Below, in pieces: positions 41,756 to 50,412 of a stretch of DNA of 64,000 nt. The notes below the pieces were generated by a model. The model was not told where the DNA came from. It searched no databases and saw nothing but the letters and a program-made list of their open reading frames with translations. The DNA comes from Chromohalobacter canadensis. Lineage in GTDB: Bacteria > Pseudomonadota > Gammaproteobacteria > Pseudomonadales > Halomonadaceae. Where the stretch lies: assembly GCF_034479555.1 (NCBI RefSeq), contig NZ_CP140151.1, positions 2,356,001-2,420,000 on the forward strand, in the 5' to 3' direction. How positions within the stretch are numbered: the stretch's first letter is position 1; every line of letters starts with the position of its first letter. A program made the position numbers and the translations under genes.

Positions 41756-44101
41756 TCAGGGGCGCGCATAGCATGCCGCCCAGTCCAGCGCTTCATCGAG
41801 GGGCAAGGCGGGGCTGTAAAGAAAGCCTTGCCCCATGTCACAGCCCATGGCGATGAGCTTTTCCTCGGTGGCACGATGCTCGACACCTTCTGCGATCACG
41901 CGGCGGTTGAAACTCCTGGATAGCGCGATGATCGCCTCGACGATCATTTCATCCTCGGGGTCGTCCAGCATGCCGAGGATGAACGAGCGGTCGATCTTGA
42001 TCTCATTGGTAGAGAACTTGCGCAGGTAACTCAATGAAGCGAAACCGGTGCCAAAGTCATCGAGGGAGAGTTGTACACCCAGTGCCTGACATGCCTTGAT
42101 GTTCGACGCCGCGAGGCCTGCGTCATCGAGTGCCGTACTTTCGAGAATTTCGAGCGTCAGGCGTTTGCGGAACGCCATGTCATATCGGCTTAATGTGGTG
42201 TTCAGGTGGTCGAGAAACTCGTCGTTGAGAAAATGGGACGGGCTCAAGTTGATGCTGATGGTATAGGGCAGATCCTGTGCCTGGAACGTCTCGAGGGTTG
42301 AGACTGCTTGGTTGATGACATGCTTACCGAGTTCGATATCGAGCTTGGTATGTTCGATATACGGCAGGAAATGGCCCGGATACACGAGCTTGCCGGACGG
42401 GTGATGCCAGCGTATCAGGCATTCGAATCCCGATACGGTACCAGTCTTATAATGTAACTTGGGTTGATAGAAGAGTTCGAGTTGATCGTTGTCCAAAGCG
42501 TGCTGCACTTGCTCTCCGATGGCAAAGCGCTCTTGCTGGGAATGATGGCTCTCAAGATCGAAGAAATGATAACGGTTCTTCCCTGTTTCCTTGGCGGTAT
42601 ACATGGCTTGATCGGCATGGCGTAGCAGCAAGTCGCTATCCGAGTCATCGCTTGGAAAGCGTGTTATCCCCATGCTGGCGGACAACTCGATAACGTGTCC
42701 TTGAAGATGCATGGGGTGACGCAGTTGATCGAGGATATGGCGGTAGGTTCTTGGGTGTTCTACGTCACGGAGAATGATCACGAACTCGTCGCCACTCAGC
42801 CGGGCAATGACATCGTGATGGCGCACGGCGCCGCGAAGCCGATCCGCAACGCATCTTAGCACCTCGTCACCGACTGCGTGGCCCTGGAGGTCGTTGATTG
42901 CCTTGAAGTCATCCAGGTCGAGAAAACACACCGAAATCGAACCGCGCCGGTGCCTTGCAGCAGTGAGCTCATCTTGGAAAAGTTCATTGAGAAGACGGCG
43001 ATTGGGGAGGCTCGTGAGACCATCGATATTGATGTTTTCATGCAGCCATTGCTTTTTTTCCTGATCGACAGCGTTGAGGCGTTCACGCTCGAACAGTGTT
43101 TCCACGGTTTGTAAAAGCGGTGACAGCAAGGCAATCAATGACGGTGGATAGCCTTCGCTGCGGTTGGCAACACCGATCAGTCCTATCTGTTCGTTCCCTG
43201 CATGTAAAGGGATGCCCATGTAGGTGTGAATGTCAGGGTAATTGCCTGGGAAAAGAAGGGGCAATGTCAGAGGTGACTCGAATGTTCGGCTGACGGTATA
43301 TCGAGTACGGATGGGAAGTCCCAAAAGGTCATCGAGTCCGTCGATAGGTATGTGGATGCCGGTGCCGATATTCTCGCGGATGTTGGGAGACTGGCGCCGT
43401 GTTATATCGGATAGAGCCGTGATATCAAGATGAGATGTCTCATGCGACTTATCGTCAATCTCGCCGACGAAACCTACCTGGCTATCGGTTAAATACAATA
43501 ACTCTGATAGCAACGCTTCATAAGCCGGTGTTTTCTCTTCACTGGATAAAAAGACGTCTTGTACACGCTGAATGGCATACGCCATTTTTTTCGTATAGGC
43601 GTCGTAGTGCGCTTGGGAGTCGGTGCATACGCGTTCGATTTCTTCTTCCAATATCGCTGCCAGACTACGCAGGATACTGAAGTCCATGCTAGATGCATTG
43701 CGTGGGTTGGAGTCAATAAGGCATAAGGTGCCGACCTTGAAGCCTGTGGGGTCGCGCACGGGGATGCCGGCATAGAATCGAATGAAGGGCGTGCCGGTGA
43801 CGAGCGGGTTTGCATGAAAAAGAGGGTCATTGGCTGCGTCTTCAACGACATAAATACTATTTTGTTGAATAGTGTGGTCGCAAAAGGCATGTCGCCGGGG
43901 GGTCGTTTCTATGCCGATATTTTGCTTGGATTTGAACCATTGGCGCTTGGCATCGATGAGCGTGAAAAGCGTGGTATTGACTTGATAGTGTTGCTTGGCA
44001 ATACGCGTCAGGCGATCGAAGCGTTCTTCCGGGGGGGTGTCCAGAAGCCCGGTTTCATGCAGTGCATGAAGTCGAAGTTGCTCATGTCTTTTTAGCGTCA
44101 C
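41756..44101 (-). CDS. GAF-GAF-GGDEF-EAL cyclic-di-GMP protein
   Basis: A 781-residue cytoplasmic protein without membrane segments. An N-terminal GAF domain (residues about 1-160, ending in VGTLCLIDSNPR) is followed by a second GAF-like domain (180-345, VGFVGEIDD to IGLIGVANRSEGYPP). The cyclase domain has SGDEF instead of GGDEF, and the phosphodiesterase domain has ECL instead of EAL (GFECLIRWHH), while DDFGTG and EGVE are kept. Which activity is present cannot be decided by reading. The GAF domains presumably sense a small ligand or redox state. Confidence 0.9.
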   Translation of the reverse strand: MTLKRHEQLRLHALHETGLLDTPPEERFDRLTRIAKQHYQVNTTLFTLIDAKRQWFKSKQNIGIETTPRRHAFCDHTIQQNSIYVVEDAANDPLFHANPLVTGTPFIRFYAGIPVRDPTGFKVGTLCLIDSNPRNASSMDFSILRSLAAILEEEIERVCTDSQAHYDAYTKKMAYAIQRVQDVFLSSEEKTPAYEALLSELLYLTDSQVGFVGEIDDKSHETSHLDITALSDITRRQSPNIRENIGTGIHIPIDGLDDLLGLPIRTRYTVSRTFESPLTLPLLFPGNYPDIHTYMGIPLHAGNEQIGLIGVANRSEGYPPSLIALLSPLLQTVETLFERERLNAVDQEKKQWLHENINIDGLTSLPNRRLLNELFQDELTAARHRRGSISVCFLDLDDFKAINDLQGHAVGDEVLRCVADRLRGAVRHHDVIARLSGDEFVIILRDVEHPRTYRHILDQLRHPMHLQGHVIELSASMGITRFPSDDSDSDLLLRHADQAMYTAKETGKNRYHFFDLESHHSQQERFAIGEQVQHALDNDQLELFYQPKLHYKTGTVSGFECLIRWHHPSGKLVYPGHFLPYIEHTKLDIELGKHVINQAVSTLETFQAQDLPYTISINLSPSHFLNDEFLDHLNTTLSRYDMAFRKRLTLEILESTALDDAGLAASNIKACQALGVQLSLDDFGTGFASLSYLRKFSTNEIKIDRSFILGMLDDPEDEMIVEAIIALSRSFNRRVIAEGVEHRATEEKLIAMGCDMGQGFLYSPALPLDEALDWAACYARP

Positions 44102-44309
44102 AATGCCATCCCCAGATGTCTAGAATACGCAACCGTTTGTTTGAATTCAGTGAGACGTCGTACGAGGCGCTTAGCCGATCCCCCTTCCCCCTGTATCATG
44201 GTTGGCTTCACCCGGAAGCACCACGGCAATAGGGGCTGAATCATGAACCGTCCAGTCAGCGCACTGAATGGATAATTCAATATTAAAGTGAATAACGATT
44301 CAACGCGAA

Positions 44310-44326
44310 TTGAATCATTGATTCAA
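44310..44326. promoter_or_regulatory. Palindrome TTGAATCA-T-TGATTCAA, likely autoregulatory operator
   Basis: Perfect eight-base arms around a single T end ten bases before ATG 44336. Further ATTCAA strings lie at 44270-44302. If translation began at the upstream GTG (44288) the operator would be coding, which argues for the later start. Confidence 0.65.
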
Positions 44327-44335
44327 ATTCAGCGT

Positions 44336-44752
44336 ATGAATGAAAAAACCATGTTTGCCGAACGCCTTCAAAAGGCCCTTATTGCCGCAGGCTATGAGCC
44401 TCGCCCCTCGGTACTTGAACGCGAGTTCAATCTTCGCTACTGGGGTAAGCCGATCACATTTCAAGCGGTACGGCGTTGGCTTCGTGGTGACTCCATTCCT
44501 GCCCAGGATAAACTCCAGGTGCTTGCCGAGTGGCTGCGTATCGAACCGCATGTGTTGCGCTATGGGGATGAGAGTGAGAGAGCGCTTTATGCCACGCCCA
44601 ATGAATTGGATGTCGTATCGCTCTGCGGAGACGAAGCTGAAATGCTGAAAATCTACCGTAGCCTGCCTAGCGAGCAACGCAAAGTGCTTCGCCATGTCAT
44701 CGCCACATTCGGCAAGGCGAATACTCCCAACGATAACGAGGAGATGCCATGA
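44336..44752 (+). CDS. Small helix-turn-helix regulator (phage-repressor-like)
   Basis: A 138-residue protein. MFAERLQKALIAAGYEPRPS, then ITFQAVRRWLRGDSIPAQDK, LQVLAEWLRIEPHVLRYG is a lambda-repressor-like DNA-binding pattern found in XRE-type regulators. The C-terminal half (LSLCGDEAEMLKIYRSLPSE type sequence) may dimerise. No ribosome-binding site is evident before the ATG. An upstream palindrome suggests self-regulation. The stop overlaps a short downstream frame. The target genes are unknown. Confidence 0.78.
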   Translation: MNEKTMFAERLQKALIAAGYEPRPSVLEREFNLRYWGKPITFQAVRRWLRGDSIPAQDKLQVLAEWLRIEPHVLRYGDESERALYATPNELDVVSLCGDEAEMLKIYRSLPSEQRKVLRHVIATFGKANTPNDNEEMP

Positions 44753-44823
44753 GCGAAACCGCCAGGGTGTCGAGCCGTACCTCGGCAGTGAAAGCGAAGG
44801 GCTCTGCGAAAGTAACGTATTGA
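44749..44823 (+). CDS. Possible 24-residue basic peptide, overlapping the regulator gene
   Basis: ATG 44749 overlaps the TGA of the regulator (ATGA), and GAGGAG lies just upstream, a strong ribosome-binding site. The peptide MSETARVSSRTSAVKAKGSA and four further residues is basic and rich in Ser, Ala and Lys. Translational coupling is plausible but there is no homology to support it. Confidence 0.4.
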   Translation: MSETARVSSRTSAVKAKGSAKVTY

Positions 44824-45206
44824 GATTATGAGTTATTTTAACGCACCTCATGTCACGTGCTATGAAACTTCTTGATGATGAAGATTGTGCCAGACTATCG
44901 TGGGGAGGGCGTTGATTGAGTACCGCTCATGGCGATCCCTTGCCATGCGGGGCTTGGCGGGCTTTTCTTGCCTCATCGGTGATGATTGGGGAGAGGCGGG
45001 TAACGGCCTTCCTGGCCGCCTAGGCAGTTGTGTGTAGGTAGACAGTCACTGCGGTTGTTTCCTATACATGATGTGGGGACGGGAAGTCCCCCAGTCAGAT
45101 TGCACTATCGCGCTAGCGGTTCGATCCCAAGGCCAGCGGTTCGATCCCAAGGAAAGGGCGTGGCGGCATGCTGTGCCACATACGAAAATGATGGGGAGAT
45201 ATTATC
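44824..45206. other. Region upstream of catalase, 383 bp
   Basis: No gene was found. It holds a hairpin (GGGGAC/GTCCCC, 45075-45091) and a 20-bp tandem duplication (45115-45152) directly upstream of the catalase leader. A catalase promoter is expected here, but I could not identify an OxyR site with confidence. Confidence 0.6.
45115..45152. repeat. Direct repeat AGCGGTTCGATCCCAAGG x2, period 20
   Basis: The 18-base unit occurs at 45115-45132 and 45135-45152, exact in both copies. It contains GGTTCGATCC, the T-loop sequence of many tRNAs, but no other tRNA part is present. It lies about 55 bases upstream of the catalase start and may be a scar or a regulatory repeat. Confidence 0.75.
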
Positions 45207-46667
45207 GTGACGCAAGACAACCATAAGCCGACAACCACAGACGCCGGAATTCCAGTGGCCAGTGATGAGCAGTCGCTGTCCGTGGGGCCTGACGGTCCGC
45301 TCGTCCTGCACGATCACTATCTCATCGAGCAGATGGCGAACTTCAACCGCGAACGGATTCCCGAGCGTCAACCGCACGCCAAGGGCAGCGGGGCCTTCGG
45401 TCATTTCGAGGTGACCGAGGATGTCAGCCAATATACCAAGGCGGCCGTTTTCCAGCCCGGTACCAAGACCGACGTGCTGATTCGCTTCTCTACGGTGGCT
45501 GGCGAACGCGGGAGCCCCGATACTTGGCGCGATCCGCGTGGGTTCTCGATCAAGTTCTACACCAGTGAAGGCAACTACGACATGGTGGGGAACAACACGC
45601 CGGTGTTCTTCATCCGTGATCCGATGAAGTTCCAGCACTTCATCCGTTCCCAGAAACGTCGCGCCGACAACAACCTGCGTGACCACGACATGCAATGGGA
45701 TTTCTGGACGCTGTCGCCGGAGTCTGCCCACCAGGTCACCTGGCTGATGGGCGATCGGGGCATTCCCAAGACATGGCGCCACATGAACGGCTACTCCAGC
45801 CATACCTACATGTGGGCCAATGCCCAAGGCGAGAAGTTCTGGGTGAAGTACCATTTCAAGACCGACCAGGGCATCGAGTGTCTGACGCAGGAAGAAGCCG
45901 ATCAGTTGGCCGGTGAAGATGGCGACTATCATACTCGCGATCTGTACGACGCCATCGGGCGCGGCGATTATCCGAGCTGGACGCTCTACATGCAGATCAT
46001 GCCGTTCGCGGATGCCGATACGTACCGCATCAATCCGTTCGATCTGACCAAGATCTGGCCGCACGACGATTACCCGATGATCAAGGTCGGCAAGCTGCAG
46101 CTGAATCGTAACCCGACCGACAACCACGCCGAGATCGAGCAGGCGGCCTTCGAGCCCAATAACCTCGTGCCCGGCATTGGTATCAGCCCTGACAAGATGC
46201 TCATCGGTCGTGTTTTCTCTTATGCCGATGCGCACCGTGCGCGCCTCGGGGTCAACTACAAGCAGATCCCGGTCAACGCGCCGAAGGCCCCCGTGCATAG
46301 CTACAGCAAGGATGGGGCGATGCGCATCAACAAGGTGTCCGACCCGGTGTATGCACCCAACTCCAAGGGTGGCCCGGCAGCGGATGGCGAGCGCTATCCC
46401 ACCGATTCCACCTGGGAAGCCAATGGCCAGATGGTTCGCGCGCCCTATGCCTTGCGCAAGGATGATGATGACTACAGCCAAGCCAATGACCTGATCAACA
46501 AGGTCATGGACGATGCTGCGCGGGATCGGCTGGTCAACAACGTGGTCGGCCATGTCTCTGACGGAGTCGAGGAACCGGTACTGTCGCGCGTGTTCGAATA
46601 CTGGAAGAACATCGACGCCGAGATTGGCCGTCGTATCGAAGAAGGGGTGAAAGCCGGTCGCGGTTAA
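45207..46667 (+). CDS. katA: Haem catalase, small-subunit (clade 3) type
   Basis: A 486-residue monofunctional catalase. Active-site His57 is in QPHAKGSG, Asn130 in GNNTPVFF, and the haem-ligand Tyr339 in [14 protein letters not shown]. Length and the absence of a C-terminal flavodoxin-like domain place it among small catalases. It begins with GTG preceded by GGGGAGAT. It disproportionates hydrogen peroxide in the cytoplasm, relevant to the peroxide-producing oxidases nearby in this window. It is followed by a strong terminator. Confidence 0.93.
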   Translation: MTQDNHKPTTTDAGIPVASDEQSLSVGPDGPLVLHDHYLIEQMANFNRERIPERQPHAKGSGAFGHFEVTEDVSQYTKAAVFQPGTKTDVLIRFSTVAGERGSPDTWRDPRGFSIKFYTSEGNYDMVGNNTPVFFIRDPMKFQHFIRSQKRRADNNLRDHDMQWDFWTLSPESAHQVTWLMGDRGIPKTWRHMNGYSSHTYMWANAQGEKFWVKYHFKTDQGIECLTQEEADQLAGEDGDYHTRDLYDAIGRGDYPSWTLYMQIMPFADADTYRINPFDLTKIWPHDDYPMIKVGKLQLNRNPTDNHAEIEQAAFEPNNLVPGIGISPDKMLIGRVFSYADAHRARLGVNYKQIPVNAPKAPVHSYSKDGAMRINKVSDPVYAPNSKGGPAADGERYPTDSTWEANGQMVRAPYALRKDDDDYSQANDLINKVMDDAARDRLVNNVVGHVSDGVEEPVLSRVFEYWKNIDAEIGRRIEEGVKAGRG

Positions 46668-46688
46668 TTACGTGGTATGACGTAAAAT

Positions 46689-46720
46689 ACGGCCCGGCCA
46701 TCGAGAGATGGTCGGGCCGT
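46689..46720 (+). terminator. Terminator hairpin after catalase
   Basis: ACGGCCCGGCCATC and GATGGTCGGGCCGT pair over 14 bp with one mismatch around GAGA. A short T-rich string follows on the plus strand. It starts 22 bases after the catalase stop. Confidence 0.82.
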
Positions 46721-46827
46721 TGTCGTTTGCGACGGCGCCGTTGCGGGGGAGTGAATGCTCTGCCTGGTGCCGGTCTACGTCGTCGTCATCGAGGATGGCG
46801 CGGTTCAGGGCCGTTGCGCTCAGCATG

Positions 46828-47430
46828 CTAGGGGCGGCAGCGATAGAAATGCGCAGGCAGGAAGTTCATCGGCTCGAACTCTCGCGTCACCTGGGAGAAA
46901 GTCTTGTGTAGCGAGGGCAGGATGTTGGGCGAGAACTGGTAGAGCAGGAAAGTGCCATCTGGCGAGATGACCTGTCGCGTCGCATCTAGGATGTTTTCCC
47001 GCGCCACGTCGGGTAGCGTGCTGAACGGGATACCGGCGACCACGTAGTCGACCGCACCGAGCTCGCGCTCGTTCAGCACCTGCTGGATATCCGCCGCTGA
47101 GCCATGCACGACCTGCATGCGCGGATCCGAGAAGGCGCCGTTGATGTAATCGACGAAATCCTTGTTGGTCTCGAGCACCAGCAGCACCGCGTCGGGGTGC
47201 ATCTGGCGCAGGATTTCCTTGGTGAAGGTGCCGATGCCTGGACCGTACTCGACCAGCACCCGGGTGCGCTCCCAGTCGACATGGCTCAGCATGCGCCTGA
47301 CCAGAAAGGGCGAGCTGGGAATGATCGAGCCCAGCATCTTGGGATGCTTGAGGAAGTTACTGGCAAACAGAGTGAATTGCCTGCGCCGGGATTGTTGGGT
47401 ATTGCTTGCTGTCTGCTGGTGTTCGTCCAT
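46828..47430 (-). CDS. SAM-dependent methyltransferase, phospholipid N-methyltransferase-like
   Basis: A 200-residue class I methyltransferase. The SAM motif is VLVEYGPGIGTFTKEIL; RQFTLFASNFLKHPKMLGSI precedes it and VDYVVAGIPFSTLP follows, a pattern shared by PmtA-like phosphatidylethanolamine methyltransferases and the KsgA fold. No signal peptide or membrane helix. PmtA-type enzymes make phosphatidylcholine precursors; a small-molecule or rRNA role cannot be excluded. Confidence 0.8.
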   Translation of the reverse strand: MDEHQQTASNTQQSRRRQFTLFASNFLKHPKMLGSIIPSSPFLVRRMLSHVDWERTRVLVEYGPGIGTFTKEILRQMHPDAVLLVLETNKDFVDYINGAFSDPRMQVVHGSAADIQQVLNERELGAVDYVVAGIPFSTLPDVARENILDATRQVISPDGTFLLYQFSPNILPSLHKTFSQVTREFEPMNFLPAHFYRCRP

Positions 47431-47680
47431 GGCTTACTATTCTCGTTCAGTGGGAACCGGGATCTCATCGTCACTTCACGGTATAGCACCGCTTCGATGA
47501 GTAAAAGAATACAAGGCCAGGGCATACCAGCGCCGGTATGGCGGGCTGATCCAGCGATACATGAGTGACAGTCACGCGAAGGCCGTCACAGAGGCGGCTA
47601 TTACAAAAAGGGCGATGACCAAAAGGCCGCGGATATGAACCCAGTAGGGAAAGACGAAGGCTGAGCAACGAAAGCACAAG
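47431..47680. other. Intergenic region between methyltransferase and small RNA
   Basis: Should contain the methyltransferase promoter on the minus strand. A 25-codon plus-strand frame at 47561-47638 lacks a ribosome-binding site and was not called. Nothing else recognised. Confidence 0.5.
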
Positions 47681-47683
47681 CGC

Positions 47684-47709
47684 AAAAAAATGGGCCGCTG
47701 AGCGGCCCA
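47684..47709 (-). terminator. Rho-independent terminator of the small RNA
   Basis: TGGGCCGCT and AGCGGCCCA form a perfect nine-bp stem around one base, followed on the minus strand by seven U residues. There is no protein-coding gene ending nearby on this strand, which is why a small RNA was sought upstream. Confidence 0.92.
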
Positions 47710-47876
47710 AGTACGCAGGGAACTAAAGGTCATACTGGCTGGCTGCCATGTTGCTCGACGGCCAGCGGTAAAGAGGAGGCATCCTTGCCGGGGTCCGTCC
47801 CACCCTCGCCATTCCTTGGCGAGATCCAGTATTTCCTGTCTGGAAAAGCGCCACTGGGGGCAACCTTTTCAGATCT
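47684..47876 (-). ncRNA. Structured small RNA, GGA-rich, CsrB/RsmZ- or RgsA-like candidate
   Basis: A TATAAT box (47887-47882 on the minus strand) predicts an RNA starting near 47876 and ending in a strong terminator. Folding by eye gives GAAAAG/CUUUUC and CCAG/CUGG hairpins enclosed by AGAUC/GAUCU, then CUCGCCA-AGGAA-UGGCGAG, then GGC-AAGGAU-GCC, then GCUGGC/GCCAGC. GGA lies in the loop of three of these, with a fourth GGA in a GGACGGACC segment. GGA in hairpin loops is the binding signal of CsrA/RsmA, so the RNA may sequester that protein. No open frame with a ribosome-binding site is present. No good -35 was seen, so an activator or alternative sigma factor may be needed. Confidence 0.72.
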
Positions 47877-47887
47877 TACCTATTATA

Positions 47888-48141
47888 TGCTAAATCCGTG
47901 CCAATGGATCAGTTTATATTTTATAAACAATAACTTGTTTTCTGGTTGTCGCGTCTAGTCCTGGAATCGAAGGGATGCATGGCGCGCAAATTCGTGAAAA
48001 CGTCGCCAATTGCAGACGCATATGGAGAGGTATTTAAAAATCCTTTAAATTCAACTGATTAAGACGTCTCTTTCTGGAGACGTGGGTGCGTGTGCTGGAG
48101 TGGATCGGTCACTCCGTCAGGGCACATTACGCTACGGTTGA
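47888..48141. other. Intergenic region between small RNA promoter and aldo/keto reductase
   Basis: AT-rich from about 47880 to 48060. It contains a 7-bp hairpin (ACGTCTC/GAGACGT, 48064-48083) that may end the aldo/keto reductase transcript, with only a weak U-run. Upstream activator sites for the small RNA might also lie here; none is clear. Confidence 0.5.
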
Positions 48142-49188
48142 TCAGCGCTGACGCGACTGATCGATTTGCTGACGCCGATAGTCGCCCTGACGTTCGAGCA
48201 TCCAGCCGGGATACTCAGCGGGGAGCGCGCTGACGGCATCGAGCTCGGCGAGCTCCTCGGTGCTCAGCGTGACGTGTGTGGCGGCGATGTTGTCGTCGAG
48301 CTGGTCAATGCGCTTGGCTCCGACGATGACACTCGTCACCGCCGGCTGATGCAGCAACCAAGCCAGTGCGACCTGGGCCACGGAAACGCCGTGTGCCTTG
48401 GCGATCTTGCCCATCACATCGATGCAGTCAAAGGCACGCTCTTTATCGACTGGGGGGAAGTCGAAGTTAAGGCGACGGCTGCCCGCTTCGCCTTGGCTGT
48501 CGCGCGTGTACTTACCACTCAAGAAGCCACCCGCGAGTGGGCTCCAGACCATCAGCCCGAGGTTTTCGCTCTGCAGCATGGGGATCAGCTCACGCTCGAG
48601 ATCGCGCCCGGCAAGGGTGTAATACGCCTGCAGCGACTCGAAGCGTGCCAGACCATGACGCTCGGCAATGCCTAGCGCCTTCATGATCTGCCAAGCCGCC
48701 CAGTTGGAGACCCCGACGTAACGCACGTGACCGTGCTGCACGAGGGTATCGAGTGCGCGAACGGCTTCCTCGATGGGGGTAGCGGGATCGAAGCCGTGTA
48801 TCTGGTAGACGTCGAGATGATCGAGCTGCAGTCGCTTCAGGCTGGCTTTGATGCCCTCCATGATGTGATAGCGCGACATGCCACGTGCGTTGACGCCTTT
48901 GCCGGTTTCGCCGAACACCTTGGAAGCGACGACGATCTCGTCGCGCGGGACATCCAGATTCTTGAGCGCCTGGCCGGTGATGATCTCGGACTGGCCCTGG
49001 GAATATACATCGGCGGTATCGATGAAGTTGATGCCAGCATCCAGCGCGCGGCCGATCAAGCGCTCGGCATCGCTTTGCTGTAGATCGCCGATCTGGCTCC
49101 AGAGCTCGCCCTGGCCACCGAAGGTCATGGTGCCGAGGCACAGTTCTGAGACGAACAAACCGGTATTGCCAAATGGTTGATAACGCAT
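48142..49188 (-). CDS. Aldo/keto reductase
   Basis: A 348-residue TIM-barrel reductase. Motifs include GTMTFGGQGE, the GINFIDTADVYSQGQSE segment with the catalytic Asp and Tyr, VVASKVFG with the Lys, and VYQIHGFDPATPIEE with the His. The C-terminal VTSVIVGAKRIDQLDDNI binds NADPH. AGGAG precedes the ATG. It reduces aldehydes or ketones; the physiological substrate is unknown. Confidence 0.9.
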   Translation of the reverse strand: MRYQPFGNTGLFVSELCLGTMTFGGQGELWSQIGDLQQSDAERLIGRALDAGINFIDTADVYSQGQSEIITGQALKNLDVPRDEIVVASKVFGETGKGVNARGMSRYHIMEGIKASLKRLQLDHLDVYQIHGFDPATPIEEAVRALDTLVQHGHVRYVGVSNWAAWQIMKALGIAERHGLARFESLQAYYTLAGRDLERELIPMLQSENLGLMVWSPLAGGFLSGKYTRDSQGEAGSRRLNFDFPPVDKERAFDCIDVMGKIAKAHGVSVAQVALAWLLHQPAVTSVIVGAKRIDQLDDNIAATHVTLSTEELAELDAVSALPAEYPGWMLERQGDYRRQQIDQSRQR

Positions 49189-49551
49189 GAAACACTCCTG
49201 ACGGTGACGAATTCGACCCTCGTAGGTAACCGCCGTTGTGGCCCGTGGCGCTGATAAGCGGCTGGGGCCAGGGCGGCTTCTTTAAGTATGGACCCTGTAG
49301 CGGAAGACAGAATGCGTGATTCTGTCGAGTTCATGCTCAATTCTGTTGTCAGCTTGTCAGCTTGTCAGCTTGTCAGCTTGTCAGCTTGTCAGCTTGTCAG
49401 CTCGCTCGTCTTGTCTTCTTCCCGATAGATGGCCAATGCGGCCTCACGCTTTCATCACTGGATATCGTCTATAGTGGGTCATGCGCAACGCAGTGGAACT
49501 GCGTCAGGAGTAATAGTCGGGCTGGCCCCGGCGTATCAGGGAGGAAGAACC
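49189..49551. other. Divergent intergenic region with 8-bp tandem repeats
   Basis: This 363-bp gap carries the seven-copy TTGTCAGC repeat (49346-49401) and should contain the promoter of the lipoprotein gene, perhaps around 49440-49480 (GTCTATAGTG-like). A frame open to 49429 exists, but the strong ribosome-binding site before GTG 49552 argues that this part is untranslated. Confidence 0.6.
49346..49401. repeat. Tandem repeat (TTGTCAGC) x7
   Basis: Seven exact copies of an 8-bp unit, 56 bases in total. It lies about 150 bases upstream of the lipoprotein start and 158 bases upstream of the divergent reductase. Exact identity of the units implies recent copy-number change by slippage. Confidence 0.93.
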
Positions 49552-50346
49552 GTGTTCTGTGAGGCTAATGTATCGATCGCGCGCCGCTTGGCGGGCGGTG
49601 GCGTCATGTTGGGTGTCCTGGCGGTGCTCGGCGGTTGCCAAGCATGGTCACCGGCGCCAGAAGGGCTGGATGTCGAGCGCGTGAAGAAACGCTTCGTCGA
49701 GCGAGATTGTCCGGCAGGACGTTGCGCGACCGTCGAGGTCGGGTCGCTGAGTTTTCCTGGGGCACCGGGCCTGAGCGAGCGACTACGAGACGACTTGCTG
49801 AGCATGGGGTCGGGTATTACCAATGGTGAAAGCGAAGCGGTGGTTTCGTCCTGGGAAGAGTATGCGCAGACGTTCTTCGACGAGGCCAAGGCGGCGCGGG
49901 AGCGCGTGCCTGAATTGCCCGGCTACCAGGCGGTCTTCAAGGCGGAGGTCTACGACCGGCATGCCGAGCTGACGACCATCAAGCTCGATAGCTACGTGTT
50001 CACCGGTGGGGCGCACGGTATGCCGCTGACGGAATTCATGGTCATCGACGAGCGCGAGAAACGCGTGGTGACACTCGATGACATGCTGCGCGAGGGACAG
50101 ACACCGGCCTATCGCGAGGCGCTGTCACGCGCGCATCTACGCTGGCTGGAAGAACAACAGGCGGGCGCCGACTTTGCCGAATCCTGGCCGCTGAGCATGA
50201 ACCGCAACGTGGCACCGTTCGCTGATGAATGGCGGGTGCGTTACAACGCCTATGACATCGCGCCTTATTCCTATGGGCAACCGGAGCTACGCATTCCTGC
50301 CCAGGCGCTCGAAGGCATCGTCAAGCCACGCTATCTGGAGCGCTGA
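49552..50346 (+). CDS. DUF3298/RsiV-domain lipoprotein
   Basis: A 264-residue protein with a lipoprotein signal: RRLAGGGVMLGVLAVLGGCQ, lipobox LGGC. GGGAGG lies before GTG 49552. The body contains VYDRHAELTTIKLDSYVFTG, then GAHGMPLTEFMVIDEREKRV and ending with PYSYGQPELRIPAQALEGIV, typical of DUF4163/DUF3298 proteins (RsiV, PdaC), which can bind lysozyme or peptidoglycan. It is presumably anchored in the outer or inner membrane facing the periplasm. Its exact role is unknown. Confidence 0.82.
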   Translation: MFCEANVSIARRLAGGGVMLGVLAVLGGCQAWSPAPEGLDVERVKKRFVERDCPAGRCATVEVGSLSFPGAPGLSERLRDDLLSMGSGITNGESEAVVSSWEEYAQTFFDEAKAARERVPELPGYQAVFKAEVYDRHAELTTIKLDSYVFTGGAHGMPLTEFMVIDEREKRVVTLDDMLREGQTPAYREALSRAHLRWLEEQQAGADFAESWPLSMNRNVAPFADEWRVRYNAYDIAPYSYGQPELRIPAQALEGIVKPRYLER

Positions 50347-50412
50347 CGCCATGTATTAACCTGCTGACGTAGTGTCTCGTGAGGGCGGCAGTCGCAGGCG
50401 ATTATCGTACGA

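Noticed and set aside
45115..45152. tRNA gene
   Set aside because: T-loop-like sequence is present twice, but no acceptor stem, D-arm or anticodon arm can be formed.
45105..46553. 482-codon frame antisense to catalase
   Set aside because: The catalase frame carries all active-site residues; this is its antisense shadow.
47561..47638. 25-codon peptide on the plus strand
   Set aside because: No ribosome-binding site and no neighbour coupling.
47684..47876. 6S RNA, SRP RNA, RNase P RNA or tmRNA
   Set aside because: None of the conserved cores of these RNAs could be recognised in the sequence; GGA-loop hairpins fit a CsrA-type RNA better.
49346..49401. CRISPR array
   Set aside because: The repeats are 8 bp and directly abut without spacers.
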